A stretch of 64,000 bases of DNA from Citrobacter koseri ATCC BAA-895 (GCF_000018045.1 NC_009792.1:2418001-2482000), one strand, 5' to 3'; numbered from the stretch's first letter, positions 26,206-35,639 are shown. Notes: generated by a model not told the origin, from the letters alone. A program made the numbers and translations.

Positions 26206-27348
26206 TTAGAAGTCGTAACGCAGACGAACCAGGTTCATATCACCCAGATCGTCGGTGCTGGAGGTGAATACGTGTTCGTAATCCACGCGGAAACCATAAT
26301 CCAGCTGGAAGCTAATACCGACGCCATTATCAATACGCTGGTAGTTACGGCCGTTCACATATTCAATACGGTCACCCATAAAGTACGGCTGAATAGATTT
26401 CACCGCATACTGGTTGATCGGGAATTTATAACCGGCAAAGTATTCAATACCCCATGCGTCGCCCGCAAAGTAGTCATGCGCGTCTACGCGTTTGGTGGTC
26501 ATGAAGTTCTGATACCAGCCGCCGCCCAGCGCGAAGGTCCAGTTATCCGGCGTCCAGCTAAGCGCAGTACCAACGATATTTTGATCGTAGTCTTTACCGT
26601 CGCCGCCGTTACCTGGGCGCATTTCCGCACGCGTATAGTTCCACGCCGTACCCCAGGTCAGATCGTCCGTGATGTGGTAATCCGCACCCAGAGAACCGCC
26701 GCCTTTACGCTTGTAGCGCAGGCCGTTGTTCGGGTTGTAATCATCGCTGAACAGATAAGACGCGTAGAGATCGACGTCGCCAACTGTTTTCTTATACTTC
26801 AGGGATTTACGGGTACGGTAAGAACCATCATAGTCGCCGTTGATACCGTTGCCTGGTGCCTGACCAATCATGTCATAGTCCCAGATATCGGTTTTCACGC
26901 CAACCACATCATAATAAACGCTGTTCTGTTGACCGAAAGTCAGCGTACCCCAGGTATCGCTTTTCAGACCGGTGTACAGCATACGACGAGTGGTGTCGTT
27001 CGCGCCGTCTGCGTAGTGATTATCCCAGTTGAACATCGCCGGGAAGTTAACGCCCAGCTCGTAGTAGCTGACCCAGCTAATGTCATCAAACAGATAGTAA
27101 TCAGCCGCGAAACGGAAACGGGTGCCGCCATCGAAGCCATTACGTTTGTAACCATTTTTACCGTCGTCACCAGCCATATTCTGGAACTGAGGACGAATAC
27201 TGCCGCCAACGGTGAAGTTAAGACGGCTCAGCGGATTACCCGCCTGTGGATCTTGTTTCAGAACAGTGATTTCCGCCTGAGATGCGAAAGACGTTAATGC
27301 CACTGCCGCGCCGATCGATGCCGCCAGCGCTGTTTTTTTTATTGTCAT
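26206..27348 (-). CDS. general outer-membrane porin
   Basis: Protein of 380 residues with a signal peptide (about 1-24, ending SQA) and an amphipathic beta-barrel pattern ending in the outer-membrane signature RLRYDF with terminal Phe. The central string GTLTFGQQNSVYYDVVG resembles the equivalent strand of OmpC-type trimeric porins, but the protein is not OmpC, OmpF or PhoE. The ATG at 27348 with AAGGAAA upstream was chosen over a reading from 27426. It lies downstream of ybbP, separated by a duplicated palindrome. A similar gene is found near sfbABC in Salmonella; its substrate is unknown to me. Confidence 0.78.
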   Translation of the reverse strand: MTIKKTALAASIGAAVALTSFASQAEITVLKQDPQAGNPLSRLNFTVGGSIRPQFQNMAGDDGKNGYKRNGFDGGTRFRFAADYYLFDDISWVSYYELGVNFPAMFNWDNHYADGANDTTRRMLYTGLKSDTWGTLTFGQQNSVYYDVVGVKTDIWDYDMIGQAPGNGINGDYDGSYRTRKSLKYKKTVGDVDLYASYLFSDDYNPNNGLRYKRKGGGSLGADYHITDDLTWGTAWNYTRAEMRPGNGGDGKDYDQNIVGTALSWTPDNWTFALGGGWYQNFMTTKRVDAHDYFAGDAWGIEYFAGYKFPINQYAVKSIQPYFMGDRIEYVNGRNYQRIDNGVGISFQLDYGFRVDYEHVFTSSTDDLGDMNLVRLRYDF

Positions 27349-27544
27349 TATATTTTCCTTGATAGATTTACCCGTCATTATTCGCACTGCCGGCAAAATA
27401 CCGGCAACGTAAAAAACAACGGGCATAGCCCGCTAACTATTTAGCAATTAAATATTAACTGGTATTAATCCTGTCGTGTTGGCGGGTTTTTAATGTTTTG
27501 TGCTACTAAAAATCGAGGGGTTAACAATTCGTGCCACATAGGGA

Positions 27545-27661
27545 GTACACACCAGTATAAACACCGGTGCGTAATCATCACGTATATAAATTATATTATT
27601 AAAACTACACACCGGTATAAAAACCGGTGTGTGATCATCACATCTATAAATTAATTATTAA
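27545..27661. repeat. tandem 60-bp repeat with nested palindromes
   Basis: Two copies at exact 60-base spacing. Copy B has a perfect 10-bp inverted repeat, ACACACCGGT (27607-27616) and ACCGGTGTGT (27623-27632), and a second palindrome, TGTGAT-C-ATCACA (27630-27642), overlapping its right arm by 3 bases. Copy A has both (27547-27572; 27570-27582) with a few changes. On the minus-strand RNA the two stem mismatches of copy A become G-U pairs. Copy B runs into the ybbP stop codon. Confidence 0.85.
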
Positions 27662-30065
27662 ATTGGCGAAATAACGCTTTGCCTTTTAACAGACGCGCGC
27701 CGAGCCATCCGCCGCATAATGAAAGTAATAATGCGCCGCAGACGGGCAAAATAATCCACACGCGCCAGTCCGGTTCCCACGGAAAATCGAACACCTGACT
27801 TTGCAGCACCGCCAGCGCAGTTTCCGCGCCGATCGCCGCCACCAGCCCGGAGACCATACCCAGCATGGCAAATTCACACCAGAGCGTGGTGCGCAGCAGT
27901 TTTTTACCCGCGCCTAAGGTGCGCCAGACCACCAGTTCCTGATGACGTTGACGCATTCCGACCTGAACCTGCGCCAGTAACAACAGCATGCCGCAGGCCG
28001 TGACCAGCACCACCATCACCTCCAGCGCCCGGCTGACCTGCTCCAGCACCTGACCGACCTGTTTCAGGATCGCGCCGATATCCAGCAGGCTGATGGTCGG
28101 GAACTCGCGATTAAGCTGCGTCAGCATACCGTTGCCATTTTCCCAACGGAAGCTGGTAAGCCAGCTCTGCGGCTGCCCGTCCAGCGCGCCGGAGGGGAAG
28201 ATAAAGAAGAAGTTAGGCCGCAGACTTTCCCAGTCTACTTTGCGCAGGCTGCTGACCGTCGCGCTAAAGTCCTGGGTATCGCCCATAAAGGTCACGCGAT
28301 CGCCGAGTTGTATATTCAGCCGCTTCGCCAGCCCTTCCTCTATCGAGACCTCTCCCGCTTTTGGTGGCCAGCTTCCGGCGATAATCGGGTTATGATCCGG
28401 GCGCGCATCCTGCCACGTCAGATTCAGCTCACGGTTAAGCGCTTCGTCCTGATTTCCTTCGGTCGGCAGACCATTAATCTCCGTCAGTCGCGCCCGCACG
28501 ATCGGGAAGAATGCCTCCGGGATCACCTGATGCTCAGACAGGAAAGCTTTCAGCGGCACCACCTGTTCAGAAGCGATATTGATGAGGAAATAGTTCGGAC
28601 TTTCCGGCGGCAGTTGTTGTTGCCAGCGATCCAGCAGATCGCCGCGCAGCACCAGCAGAAGCGCCAGCAGCATAAAGGAGAGCGAAAAAGCCGAGAGCTG
28701 GCTTAGCGTGGACCACGGCTGGCGCAGCAGTCGGCTTACGGCCAGGCGCAGAGGCAGCGATGTCAACGTCATACCGCGCAGCACGTTCAACAGCATCCAG
28801 CCCAGCACACCGCAAAGTAGCGCCAGCACCACCGCACCGGCCAGCACCGCCCACAGCAACATGCTGCCGCCCATCAACCCCGCGAGCAGCGCGACGACAA
28901 CAACCGTGACCACCGGAAGATACACCTTCAGCGGCCAGACACGCGCAACCACATCACGCCGCAGCACACGCAACGGCTGCGTCGCCAGCAGCAAACGATA
29001 CGGACGCAGTCCAACCAGCAAAGAAATGATGATCATCGTTCCCAGCGCCCACAGCCACGGCCAGAGGCTGGCTGGCGGCAGAACGGCGGGTAACACCGGT
29101 TTAAGCAGCACCATCAGCACGTTCTCGAACAGTAACCCAATGGCGCCTCCCGTCACGGCGGAAAGAGCCAGCAGCATCCCCCACTGCCCGACGATCAGCT
29201 TGCGCAGTTGCGCCCTGCCCGCCCCCAGCGTTTTGAGGATCGCAATCAGATCGTAGCGGCTGCGGCAGTAGTGGCTCATCGCCACCGCCACCGCCGCGAC
29301 TGCTAACAGCAACGTTAACAGCGCCGACAGCAGCAGGAACTGCTGCGAGCGTTCAAGCGATTTGCCCAGCGCGCCTTCATCTTGTTCCAGCCCGTACCAG
29401 CGATGTTCAGGCTTAAGCTGCGGCAATAGCCACTTTTCATAGCCGTCCAGTTGCTGCGGCGTACCGCCAAACTTATAGCGCCACGTCACGCGACTTCCCG
29501 GCTGTACTGCGCCCGTTTTTTCAACATCCGCAATGTGCATCATCAGGCGTGGCGCCATCTGGAAAGGGTTAAACCCGGAGTCCGGCTCCTGTACCACCTC
29601 GCCAGCAATACGCAGCGTGGCGTCGCCGACGTCGATGCTGTCACCCGTTTTCAGGTTGAGGAGCGCCATCAGTCTTGGCGCCAGCAACACGGAACCCGGC
29701 TGCGGTTTTAACCCCGGCGGATTCGTTTGCAGCTCACCGTACATCGGATAAACGTCATCCACCGCTTTGACGCTGGCCAGCTGCGGCGTATCGTCTGCAA
29801 AGGTCATGGTGGCGAAAGTCATCTGTTCGCCCACTTTCAGACCGCGTTTGCGCGCCTCATCGATCCACGCCAGCGGCACCTCGCGCGAACTGCGCAGCGC
29901 CCGGTCTCCGGCCATAAAATCACGGCTTTGCTGACTTAAACCCTTTTCCATGCGGTCGCTGATATTGCCCAGCGCCAGCACGCAGGCCACCGCCAGACTC
30001 AGCGCCAGCCAGACAATCAGTAAGGAAGGTGAGCGCCATTCGCGCCAGAACCAGCGTGCAATCAT
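27651..30065 (-). CDS. ybbP: YbbP, MacB/FtsX-type ABC permease
   Basis: Inner-membrane protein of 804 residues, partner of the YbbA ATPase. The N-terminal helix (about 12-32) is followed by a large periplasmic domain, then membrane helices and two FtsX-type permease modules. The family string HYCRSRYDLIAILKTLGAG is intact. The start at 30065 overlaps the ybbA stop by 4 bases and gives the E. coli length. The C-terminus is FRQFNN instead of E. coli FRQFAG, next to a repeat that touches the stop codon. The exported substrate is not established. Confidence 0.93.
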   Translation of the reverse strand: MIARWFWREWRSPSLLIVWLALSLAVACVLALGNISDRMEKGLSQQSRDFMAGDRALRSSREVPLAWIDEARKRGLKVGEQMTFATMTFADDTPQLASVKAVDDVYPMYGELQTNPPGLKPQPGSVLLAPRLMALLNLKTGDSIDVGDATLRIAGEVVQEPDSGFNPFQMAPRLMMHIADVEKTGAVQPGSRVTWRYKFGGTPQQLDGYEKWLLPQLKPEHRWYGLEQDEGALGKSLERSQQFLLLSALLTLLLAVAAVAVAMSHYCRSRYDLIAILKTLGAGRAQLRKLIVGQWGMLLALSAVTGGAIGLLFENVLMVLLKPVLPAVLPPASLWPWLWALGTMIIISLLVGLRPYRLLLATQPLRVLRRDVVARVWPLKVYLPVVTVVVVALLAGLMGGSMLLWAVLAGAVVLALLCGVLGWMLLNVLRGMTLTSLPLRLAVSRLLRQPWSTLSQLSAFSLSFMLLALLLVLRGDLLDRWQQQLPPESPNYFLINIASEQVVPLKAFLSEHQVIPEAFFPIVRARLTEINGLPTEGNQDEALNRELNLTWQDARPDHNPIIAGSWPPKAGEVSIEEGLAKRLNIQLGDRVTFMGDTQDFSATVSSLRKVDWESLRPNFFFIFPSGALDGQPQSWLTSFRWENGNGMLTQLNREFPTISLLDIGAILKQVGQVLEQVSRALEVMVVLVTACGMLLLLAQVQVGMRQRHQELVVWRTLGAGKKLLRTTLWCEFAMLGMVSGLVAAIGAETALAVLQSQVFDFPWEPDWRVWIILPVCGALLLSLCGGWLGARLLKGKALFRQFNN

Positions 30066-30748
30066 GCCTCCTCCTGCAACTGCCCATCCACCAGGCGTAA
30101 TCGTCGGTCGCAACGCGCCGCCAGCTGCGGGTCGTGCGTCACCAGAATCAGGGTGGTGCCATGTTCGCGATTAAGCGAAAACAGCAGGTCGGCGATTTTA
30201 TCCCCGGTCTGCCGGTCAAGGTTTCCCGTCGGTTCATCGGCAAACAGCACGTCTGGCCGCCCGTTGAACGCTCTCGCCAGCGCCACACGCTGCTGCTCGC
30301 CGCCGGAAAGCTGAGCCGGAAGATGATCAAGACGTTTTCCCAGACCTAACTGTTCCAGCAACGCTTTCGCGCCATCGCGGCTTTTCCCGCTGTTCTCTCC
30401 CCGCAGCAAGGCGGGCAGTTCAACGTTTTCCAGGGCATTCAGCGTGGGAATCAACATAAAAGACTGGAAAACAAAGCCGACATGCTGCGCGCGCAGCTGC
30501 GCCCGCGCCTCTTCATCCATCGTGTGCAGAGACTGCCCGACCAGATTCACCTCGCCGCTGCTGCCATCATCCAGCCCGGCCAGAATCGCCAGCAGCGTCG
30601 ATTTCCCCGATCCTGACTCGCCGATCAGCGCAATAGTCTCGGCGCGTTTGACAACCAGTTCAACTCCGGTAAGGATGGAAAGCTCATGCTCACCCTGACC
30701 GACGGACTTCTTAAGACGATGAACTTCAACAATGTTTTCCGCTGGCAT
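30062..30748 (-). CDS. ybbA: YbbA, LolD/MacB-type ABC ATPase
   Basis: Cytosolic ATPase of 228 residues working with YbbP. Walker A GESGSGKST, signature LSGGEQQR, Walker B VLFADEPTGNLD and switch THD are all present. Its start at 30748 lies 30 bases inside the divergent tesA gene, so the 5' ends of the two genes overlap, the arrangement also seen in E. coli. Confidence 0.94.
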   Translation of the reverse strand: MPAENIVEVHRLKKSVGQGEHELSILTGVELVVKRAETIALIGESGSGKSTLLAILAGLDDGSSGEVNLVGQSLHTMDEEARAQLRAQHVGFVFQSFMLIPTLNALENVELPALLRGENSGKSRDGAKALLEQLGLGKRLDHLPAQLSGGEQQRVALARAFNGRPDVLFADEPTGNLDRQTGDKIADLLFSLNREHGTTLILVTHDPQLAARCDRRLRLVDGQLQEEA

Positions 30749-31342
30749 TTGCCCTTCCTGTTTCTGGTCCTGTTAACGTTCCGCGCCGCCGCAGCGGACA
30801 CGTTATTAATTCTGGGTGACAGCCTGAGCGCCGGATACCGCATGTCCGCCAGCGCGGCCTGGCCTGCGCTGCTTAACGACAAATGGCAGGACAAAACGCC
30901 GGTCATCAATGCCAGCATTAGCGGCGACACCTCGCAGCAAGGCCTGGCGCGTCTGCCTGCGCTGCTGAAGCAGCATCAGCCCCGCTGGGTTCTGGTCGAG
31001 CTTGGCGGCAATGACGGCCTGCGCGGTTTTCAACCTCAGCAAACCGAGCAAACCCTGCGTAAAATCCTGCTGGATGTGAAGGCCGCAAACGCCGAGCCGT
31101 TGCTCATGCAAATTCGTCTGCCCGCAAACTATGGTCGCCGTTATAATGAAACCTTTAGCGCCATCTACCCACGGCTTGCCAAAGAGTTTGATATTCCGCT
31201 TCTGCCCTTTTTTATGGAAGAGGTTTATCTGAAACCACAATGGATGCAGGACGACGGTATTCATCCTAATCGCGACGCCCAGCCGTTTATTGCCGACTGG
31301 ATGGCGCAACAACTAACCCCATTAGTTAACCACGACTCGTAA
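30719..31342 (+). CDS. tesA: TesA, thioesterase I/lysophospholipase L1
   Basis: Periplasmic SGNH-family hydrolase of 207 residues acting on acyl-CoA, lysophospholipid and ester substrates. A signal peptide (1 to about 26, ending RAAA) precedes the catalytic block I with Ser in LILGDSLSAGYR. The Gly and Asn of blocks II and III (ISGDTS, ELGGNDGLRG) and the Asp-His of block V (DGIHPN) follow. The ATG at 30719 falls within the first codons of divergent ybbA. Confidence 0.95.
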   Translation: MNFNNVFRWHLPFLFLVLLTFRAAAADTLLILGDSLSAGYRMSASAAWPALLNDKWQDKTPVINASISGDTSQQGLARLPALLKQHQPRWVLVELGGNDGLRGFQPQQTEQTLRKILLDVKAANAEPLLMQIRLPANYGRRYNETFSAIYPRLAKEFDIPLLPFFMEEVYLKPQWMQDDGIHPNRDAQPFIADWMAQQLTPLVNHDS

Positions 31343-31370
31343 ATCAACGGAGATCCTGACAGGTAAAGTT

Positions 31371-32141
31371 ATGCAAAAATCGGTCTTAATTACAGGATGT
31401 TCCAGCGGAATCGGTCTGGAAAGCGCTCTTGAACTGAAACGTCAGGGTTTTCAAATTCTGGCAGGTTGCCGTAAACCCGATGACGTCACGCGGATGAACA
31501 GCATGGGATTCACCGGCGTGCTGATCGACCTCGACTCGCCGGAAAGCGTGGATCGCGCCGCAGACGACGTGATCGCCCTGACCGATAATCGTTTATATGG
31601 GATCTTTAACAATGCCGGATACGGCGTGTATGGCCCGCTTACCACTATCAGCCGCACGCAGATGGAGCAGCAGTTTTCCGCCAATTTCTTTGGCGCGCAC
31701 CAGCTCACTATGCGCCTGCTCCCCGCTATGCTGCCGTACGGCGAAGGGCGCATTGTGATGACCTCATCCGTGATGGGGCTGATCTCCACGCCAGGGCGCG
31801 GCGCCTATGCCGCCAGCAAATATGCGCTGGAAGCCTGGTCTGATGCGCTGCGCATGGAGCTGCGCCACACGGGGATTAAGGTCAGCCTGATCGAACCCGG
31901 CCCGATTCGTACCCGGTTTACCGATAACGTCAGCCAGACCCAGAGCGACAAACCGGTAGAAAATCCGGGGATTGCCGCGCGTTTTACGCTCGGGCCAGAA
32001 GCCGTTGTCGCTAAAGTCCGCCATGCTTTTGAGAGCGACAAACCGAAATTACGCTACCCGGTTACGATGGTGACGTGGGCGGTCACGCTGCTGAAGCGCG
32101 TGCTGCCGGGACGCGCAATGGACAAAATTTTGCAGGGTTGA
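31371..32141 (+). CDS. ybbO: YbbO, short-chain dehydrogenase/reductase
   Basis: SDR-family oxidoreductase of 256 residues. The cofactor motif is TGCSSGIG, with an acidic/adenine-binding region LIDLDS and NNAGYG. The catalytic Ser is in MTSSVMG and the Tyr-Lys pair in YAASK. E. coli YbbO reduces medium- and long-chain aldehydes with NADPH; the same role is likely. It follows tesA by 28 bases and may share its transcript. Confidence 0.92.
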   Translation: MQKSVLITGCSSGIGLESALELKRQGFQILAGCRKPDDVTRMNSMGFTGVLIDLDSPESVDRAADDVIALTDNRLYGIFNNAGYGVYGPLTTISRTQMEQQFSANFFGAHQLTMRLLPAMLPYGEGRIVMTSSVMGLISTPGRGAYAASKYALEAWSDALRMELRHTGIKVSLIEPGPIRTRFTDNVSQTQSDKPVENPGIAARFTLGPEAVVAKVRHAFESDKPKLRYPVTMVTWAVTLLKRVLPGRAMDKILQG

Positions 32142-32201
32142 GTTGAAGCGCGCGCGTCAGCCCCCATGTAAAAGAGAACCAGACATAAAGAGAGTGACTC
32201 C

Positions 32202-33056
32202 ATGTCCGTACAAAATATTGTCAATATTAACGAATCTAACCTGCAACAGACCCTCGAACAGTCGATGACCACCCCGGTTCTGTTCTATTTTTGGTCTGAA
32301 CGCAGCCAGCATTGTCTGCAACTGACGCCGGTGCTGGAAAGCCTTGCCGCACAGTACAACGGCCAGTTTATCCTCGCGAAGCTCGACTGCGACGCCGAGC
32401 AGATGATCGCCTCCCAGTTTGGCTTGCGCGCTATTCCTACCGTGTATCTGTTCCAGAACGGTCAGCCGGTCGACGGCTTCCAGGGGCCGCAGCCGGAAGA
32501 AGCGATTCGCGCGCTGCTCGACAAAGTGCTGCCGCGTGAAGAAGAGTTGAAAGCGCAGCAGGCGATGCAACTGATGCAGGAAGGCAACTACATTGAAGCG
32601 CTGCCGCTGCTGAAAGACGCCTGGCAGCTCTCTCATCAAAACAGCGAGCTCGGCCTGCTGCTGGCGGAAACCCAGATTGCCCTCAACCGTACGGAAGACG
32701 CCGAAGCCGTGCTGAAAACCATTCCGTTACAGGATCAGGACACCCGCTATCAGGGCCTGGTCGCGCAGATTGATTTACTGAAACAGGCGGCCGACACCCC
32801 GGAAATCCAGCAACTGCAACAGCAGGTTGCGGACAATCCAGAAGATGCGGCGCTGGCGGCGCAACTGGCGCTGCAACTGCATCAGGTCGGGCGTAACGAA
32901 GAGGCGCTGGAGTTATTGTTCAGCCATTTGAAGAAAGATCTCGCCGCCGCAGACGGTCAGGCGCGGAAAACGTTCCAGGAGATCCTCGCCGCGTTAGGCA
33001 CCGGCGATGCGCTGGCGTCGAAATTCCGTCGCCAGCTGTACGCGCTGTTGTACTAA
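32202..33056 (+). CDS. cnoX: CnoX (YbbN), thioredoxin-fold holdase
   Basis: Chaperedoxin of 284 residues that protects proteins from chlorine-stress oxidation and hands them to GroEL or DnaK. The N-terminal thioredoxin domain has SQHC in place of the usual CGPC, so it lacks disulphide reductase activity as in E. coli. The C-terminal two thirds are TPR-like helices (e.g. MQEGNYIEALPLLKDAWQLS). Length and SQHC match E. coli YbbN. Confidence 0.95.
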   Translation: MSVQNIVNINESNLQQTLEQSMTTPVLFYFWSERSQHCLQLTPVLESLAAQYNGQFILAKLDCDAEQMIASQFGLRAIPTVYLFQNGQPVDGFQGPQPEEAIRALLDKVLPREEELKAQQAMQLMQEGNYIEALPLLKDAWQLSHQNSELGLLLAETQIALNRTEDAEAVLKTIPLQDQDTRYQGLVAQIDLLKQAADTPEIQQLQQQVADNPEDAALAAQLALQLHQVGRNEEALELLFSHLKKDLAAADGQARKTFQEILAALGTGDALASKFRRQLYALLY

Positions 33057-33068
33057 TCCGCTGCATTT

Positions 33069-33100
33069 TGCCCGATGGCGCTACGCTTATCGGGCCTACA
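33069..33100. repeat. REP unit between cnoX and fetB
   Basis: A single REP variant, TGCCCGATGGCGCTACGCTT...CGGGCCTACA, in the 72-base gap of the convergent genes. Confidence 0.85.
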
Positions 33101-33128
33101 AACGCTAAAAATACCGATCCCTCCGGCA

Positions 33129-33908
33129 TCACATCTTCTTTAAATGCGTCACCACCAGTTGGTGGCGCGAATTATAGAATTTCCGGTAGGTTAAATAGCA
33201 GGCGATAATGGTCGACAGGCTTGCTGTGGATAGCAGCATAAAAGTCACCATTATCTGATACTTAATCGCTTTTACCGGATCGATACCGGCAAAAATCAAC
33301 CCGGACATCATCCCCGGTAAGCTCACCAGCCCAACCGTTTTTGCCGAATCAATGGTCGGGATCAGCGACGCGCGAATACTGTCGCGAATAAGCCCCGCAG
33401 ACGCCGTTTTCGGCGTTGCGCCCAGACTGAGCTTCTCCTGAATTTGCTGCTGCTCGCTGCTGAATCGCTGGCCCAGATTGTTGTAGCACAGCCCTACCGC
33501 CACCATCGCGTTACCCGCAATCATGCCGGAAATCGGGATCACCTGCATCGGCGTAAACTCGATAGATCCTGACAATACCAGTACCGCCAGCGTCAGCCCC
33601 GCTCCGGTCGTAATCGCAATAAACGACGAGGTAAACGCTTTATCAATATATTTACTGCGTTTTTGCGCGTTATACGCCGCGTTAAAACAGATAAACAGCA
33701 CCATCAATAATGTCAGGATGACGTGATTGACGCCAAAAATGTATTTCAGAACATAGCCGACGATAACAAGCTGGATTACCGCACGGGCAACGCTCCAGAG
33801 AATATCTTTTTCCAGCGCCAGTTTCTCTTTGTGGCTAATCAGAATAGCCACAACCACCAGCATCATCGATAACGCCAGCGACTCATTCGTTATATTATGC
33901 TCGTTCAT
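33129..33908 (-). CDS. fetB: FetB, iron-export ABC permease
   Basis: Inner-membrane permease of 259 residues with about seven helices (UPF0014 family), partner of FetA. Together they export iron and raise resistance to peroxide. Typical stretches are VPLPGM-like GLVSLPGMMSGLIFAG and GNAMVAVGLCYNNLG. The ATG at 33908 overlaps the fetA end by 14 bases and matches E. coli YbbM. Confidence 0.93.
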   Translation of the reverse strand: MNEHNITNESLALSMMLVVVAILISHKEKLALEKDILWSVARAVIQLVIVGYVLKYIFGVNHVILTLLMVLFICFNAAYNAQKRSKYIDKAFTSSFIAITTGAGLTLAVLVLSGSIEFTPMQVIPISGMIAGNAMVAVGLCYNNLGQRFSSEQQQIQEKLSLGATPKTASAGLIRDSIRASLIPTIDSAKTVGLVSLPGMMSGLIFAGIDPVKAIKYQIMVTFMLLSTASLSTIIACYLTYRKFYNSRHQLVVTHLKKM

Positions 33909-34572
33909 AGGTAGCTTCCTGCATTTCTCCGGCATGAGGCTGAAGCGTAATCACATTATCCGCATGATTAATTTCATCTTTATCGTGTGTTACCCACAAC
34001 ACGGCAATATTTTTATCGCGAACATAGCGATGAATAATGTCATTCACATTCTCTTTATTGTGCTCATCCAGCGCACTGGTGATCTCATCCAGCAGCAGAA
34101 CCTGCGGCAGAAACTGTAAATTACGGATCAATGAGATACGTTGTTTTTCCCCGCCGGAAAGCGCCGTAATGTTTTTCTGTAAAATGGTTTCCGGTAGCTC
34201 AAACTGCGCCAGATCGGCGAGAAAAGCCTTCGGTTCCGGCGTTTTGTTGCGGATCTGCCAGGGGAAAATCAGGTTGTCATACACCGTATCGCCAAACAGC
34301 ACTGGCGTCTGGGCACAATAAGAGACCTGCTGGCGGTAAGTTTCGGGCTTAAGCGTGGCAATCTCTTCGCCTTCGAACAGGATATCCCCCGTATCCGGGC
34401 TGATTAATGACGCCACAATCTTTAGCAATGTGCTTTTACCGCACCCGGATGGGCCGGTAATCAGTTTAAATTCCCCGGCATTCAGCATGAAACTGATGTT
34501 ATTGAGAATTTTCGTGGCGCCAGCCTGGTATCCCACCTTTCTTAGCTGGAGCAAAGGGCTGCTCTCTTTCAT
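33895..34572 (-). CDS. fetA: FetA, iron-export ABC ATPase
   Basis: ATPase of 225 residues powering FetB. Walker A GPSGCGKST, signature LSGGEKQR, Walker B LLLDEITSALD and switch THD are present. The start at 34572 (MKESSPL) matches E. coli YbbL; an in-frame reading to 34722 would collide with qmcA and is rejected. It diverges from qmcA. Confidence 0.94.
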   Translation of the reverse strand: MKESSPLLQLRKVGYQAGATKILNNISFMLNAGEFKLITGPSGCGKSTLLKIVASLISPDTGDILFEGEEIATLKPETYRQQVSYCAQTPVLFGDTVYDNLIFPWQIRNKTPEPKAFLADLAQFELPETILQKNITALSGGEKQRISLIRNLQFLPQVLLLDEITSALDEHNKENVNDIIHRYVRDKNIAVLWVTHDKDEINHADNVITLQPHAGEMQEATYERA

Positions 34573-34721
34573 CTCACATCCATTTTTCACATCTTTAAAG
34601 TAAACAGTGTATCCCTGTAATTTATAAGAGGGGAACTCACTTTGATTAATCGGGTATAATTTGATTAAACAGACCGCAAAGACCGTTTTTTTACATGGAC
34701 AGCACGACAGGAGGTTTATCA

Positions 34722-35639
34722 ATGCTTATTTTTATCCCTATTCTCATTTTCGTGGCGTTGGTGATAGTCGGCGCAGGCGTCAAAATTGTCCCACAGGGAT
34801 ACCAGTGGACCGTGGAGCGTTTTGGCCGTTACACCAAAACCCTGCAACCAGGCCTGAGCCTGGTGGTGCCGTTTATGGACAGAATTGGTCGCAAGATCAA
34901 TATGATGGAACAGGTACTCGATATCCCGTCGCAGGAGGTTATCTCAAAAGATAACGCCAACGTCACCATTGACGCAGTGTGCTTTATTCAGGTTATCGAC
35001 GCTCCGCGCGCGGCCTATGAAGTCAGCAATCTTGAGCTGGCCATTATCAACCTCACCATGACCAACATCCGTACCGTACTGGGGTCAATGGAGCTGGATG
35101 AAATGCTTTCCCAGCGCGACAGCATCAACACGCGCCTGCTGCACATTGTCGATGAGGCCACCAATCCCTGGGGCGTCAAGGTTACGCGTATTGAGATCCG
35201 CGATGTTCGTCCACCGGCGGAATTGATTTCATCCATGAACGCCCAGATGAAAGCAGAACGTACCAAACGCGCCTACATTCTGGAAGCGGAAGGGGTGCGC
35301 CAGGCTGAAATTCTGAAAGCTGAGGGTGAAAAACAGTCGCAGATCCTGAAAGCGGAAGGCGAACGCCAGTCTGCCTTCTTACAGGCTGAAGCGCGTGAAC
35401 GTTCCGCCGAAGCGGAAGCCCGCGCCACCCAGATGGTCTCTGAAGCGATCGCCGCCGGGGATATTCAGGCGGTGAACTACTTCGTGGCGCAGAAATACAC
35501 CGAAGCGTTGCAGCAGATTGGTTCGTCGGGCAACAGTAAGGTTGTCATGATGCCGCTGGACGCCAGCAGTCTGATGGGCTCCATTGCCGGGATCACCGAA
35601 CTTATCAAGGACAGCACCAGCGAACGGAACAAATCATGA
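34722..35639 (+). CDS. qmcA: QmcA, SPFH/stomatin-type membrane protein
   Basis: Protein of 305 residues with an N-terminal membrane anchor (about 2-20), an SPFH/band-7 domain (VPQGYQWTVERFGRYT onward) and a long coiled coil of repeated AEGE-Q-ILKAEG-type units. It belongs to detergent-resistant microdomain proteins and forms a pair with the NfeD-like YbbJ, which it overlaps by 4 bases. The ATG at 34722 is preceded by AGGAGG. Confidence 0.95.
   Translation: MLIFIPILIFVALVIVGAGVKIVPQGYQWTVERFGRYTKTLQPGLSLVVPFMDRIGRKINMMEQVLDIPSQEVISKDNANVTIDAVCFIQVIDAPRAAYEVSNLELAIINLTMTNIRTVLGSMELDEMLSQRDSINTRLLHIVDEATNPWGVKVTRIEIRDVRPPAELISSMNAQMKAERTKRAYILEAEGVRQAEILKAEGEKQSQILKAEGERQSAFLQAEARERSAEAEARATQMVSEAIAAGDIQAVNYFVAQKYTEALQQIGSSGNSKVVMMPLDASSLMGSIAGITELIKDSTSERNKS

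Noticed and set aside
26272..27297. 341-codon open frame on the plus strand opposite the porin gene
   Set aside because: It is an exact shadow of the porin gene, has no plausible domain, and the porin on the minus strand has a signal peptide, ribosome site and barrel end signature.
27607..27632. The perfect hairpin as a terminator for ybbP
   Set aside because: No U-run follows it on the minus strand, and it is duplicated at a fixed 60-base spacing, which fits operators or leader structure better.
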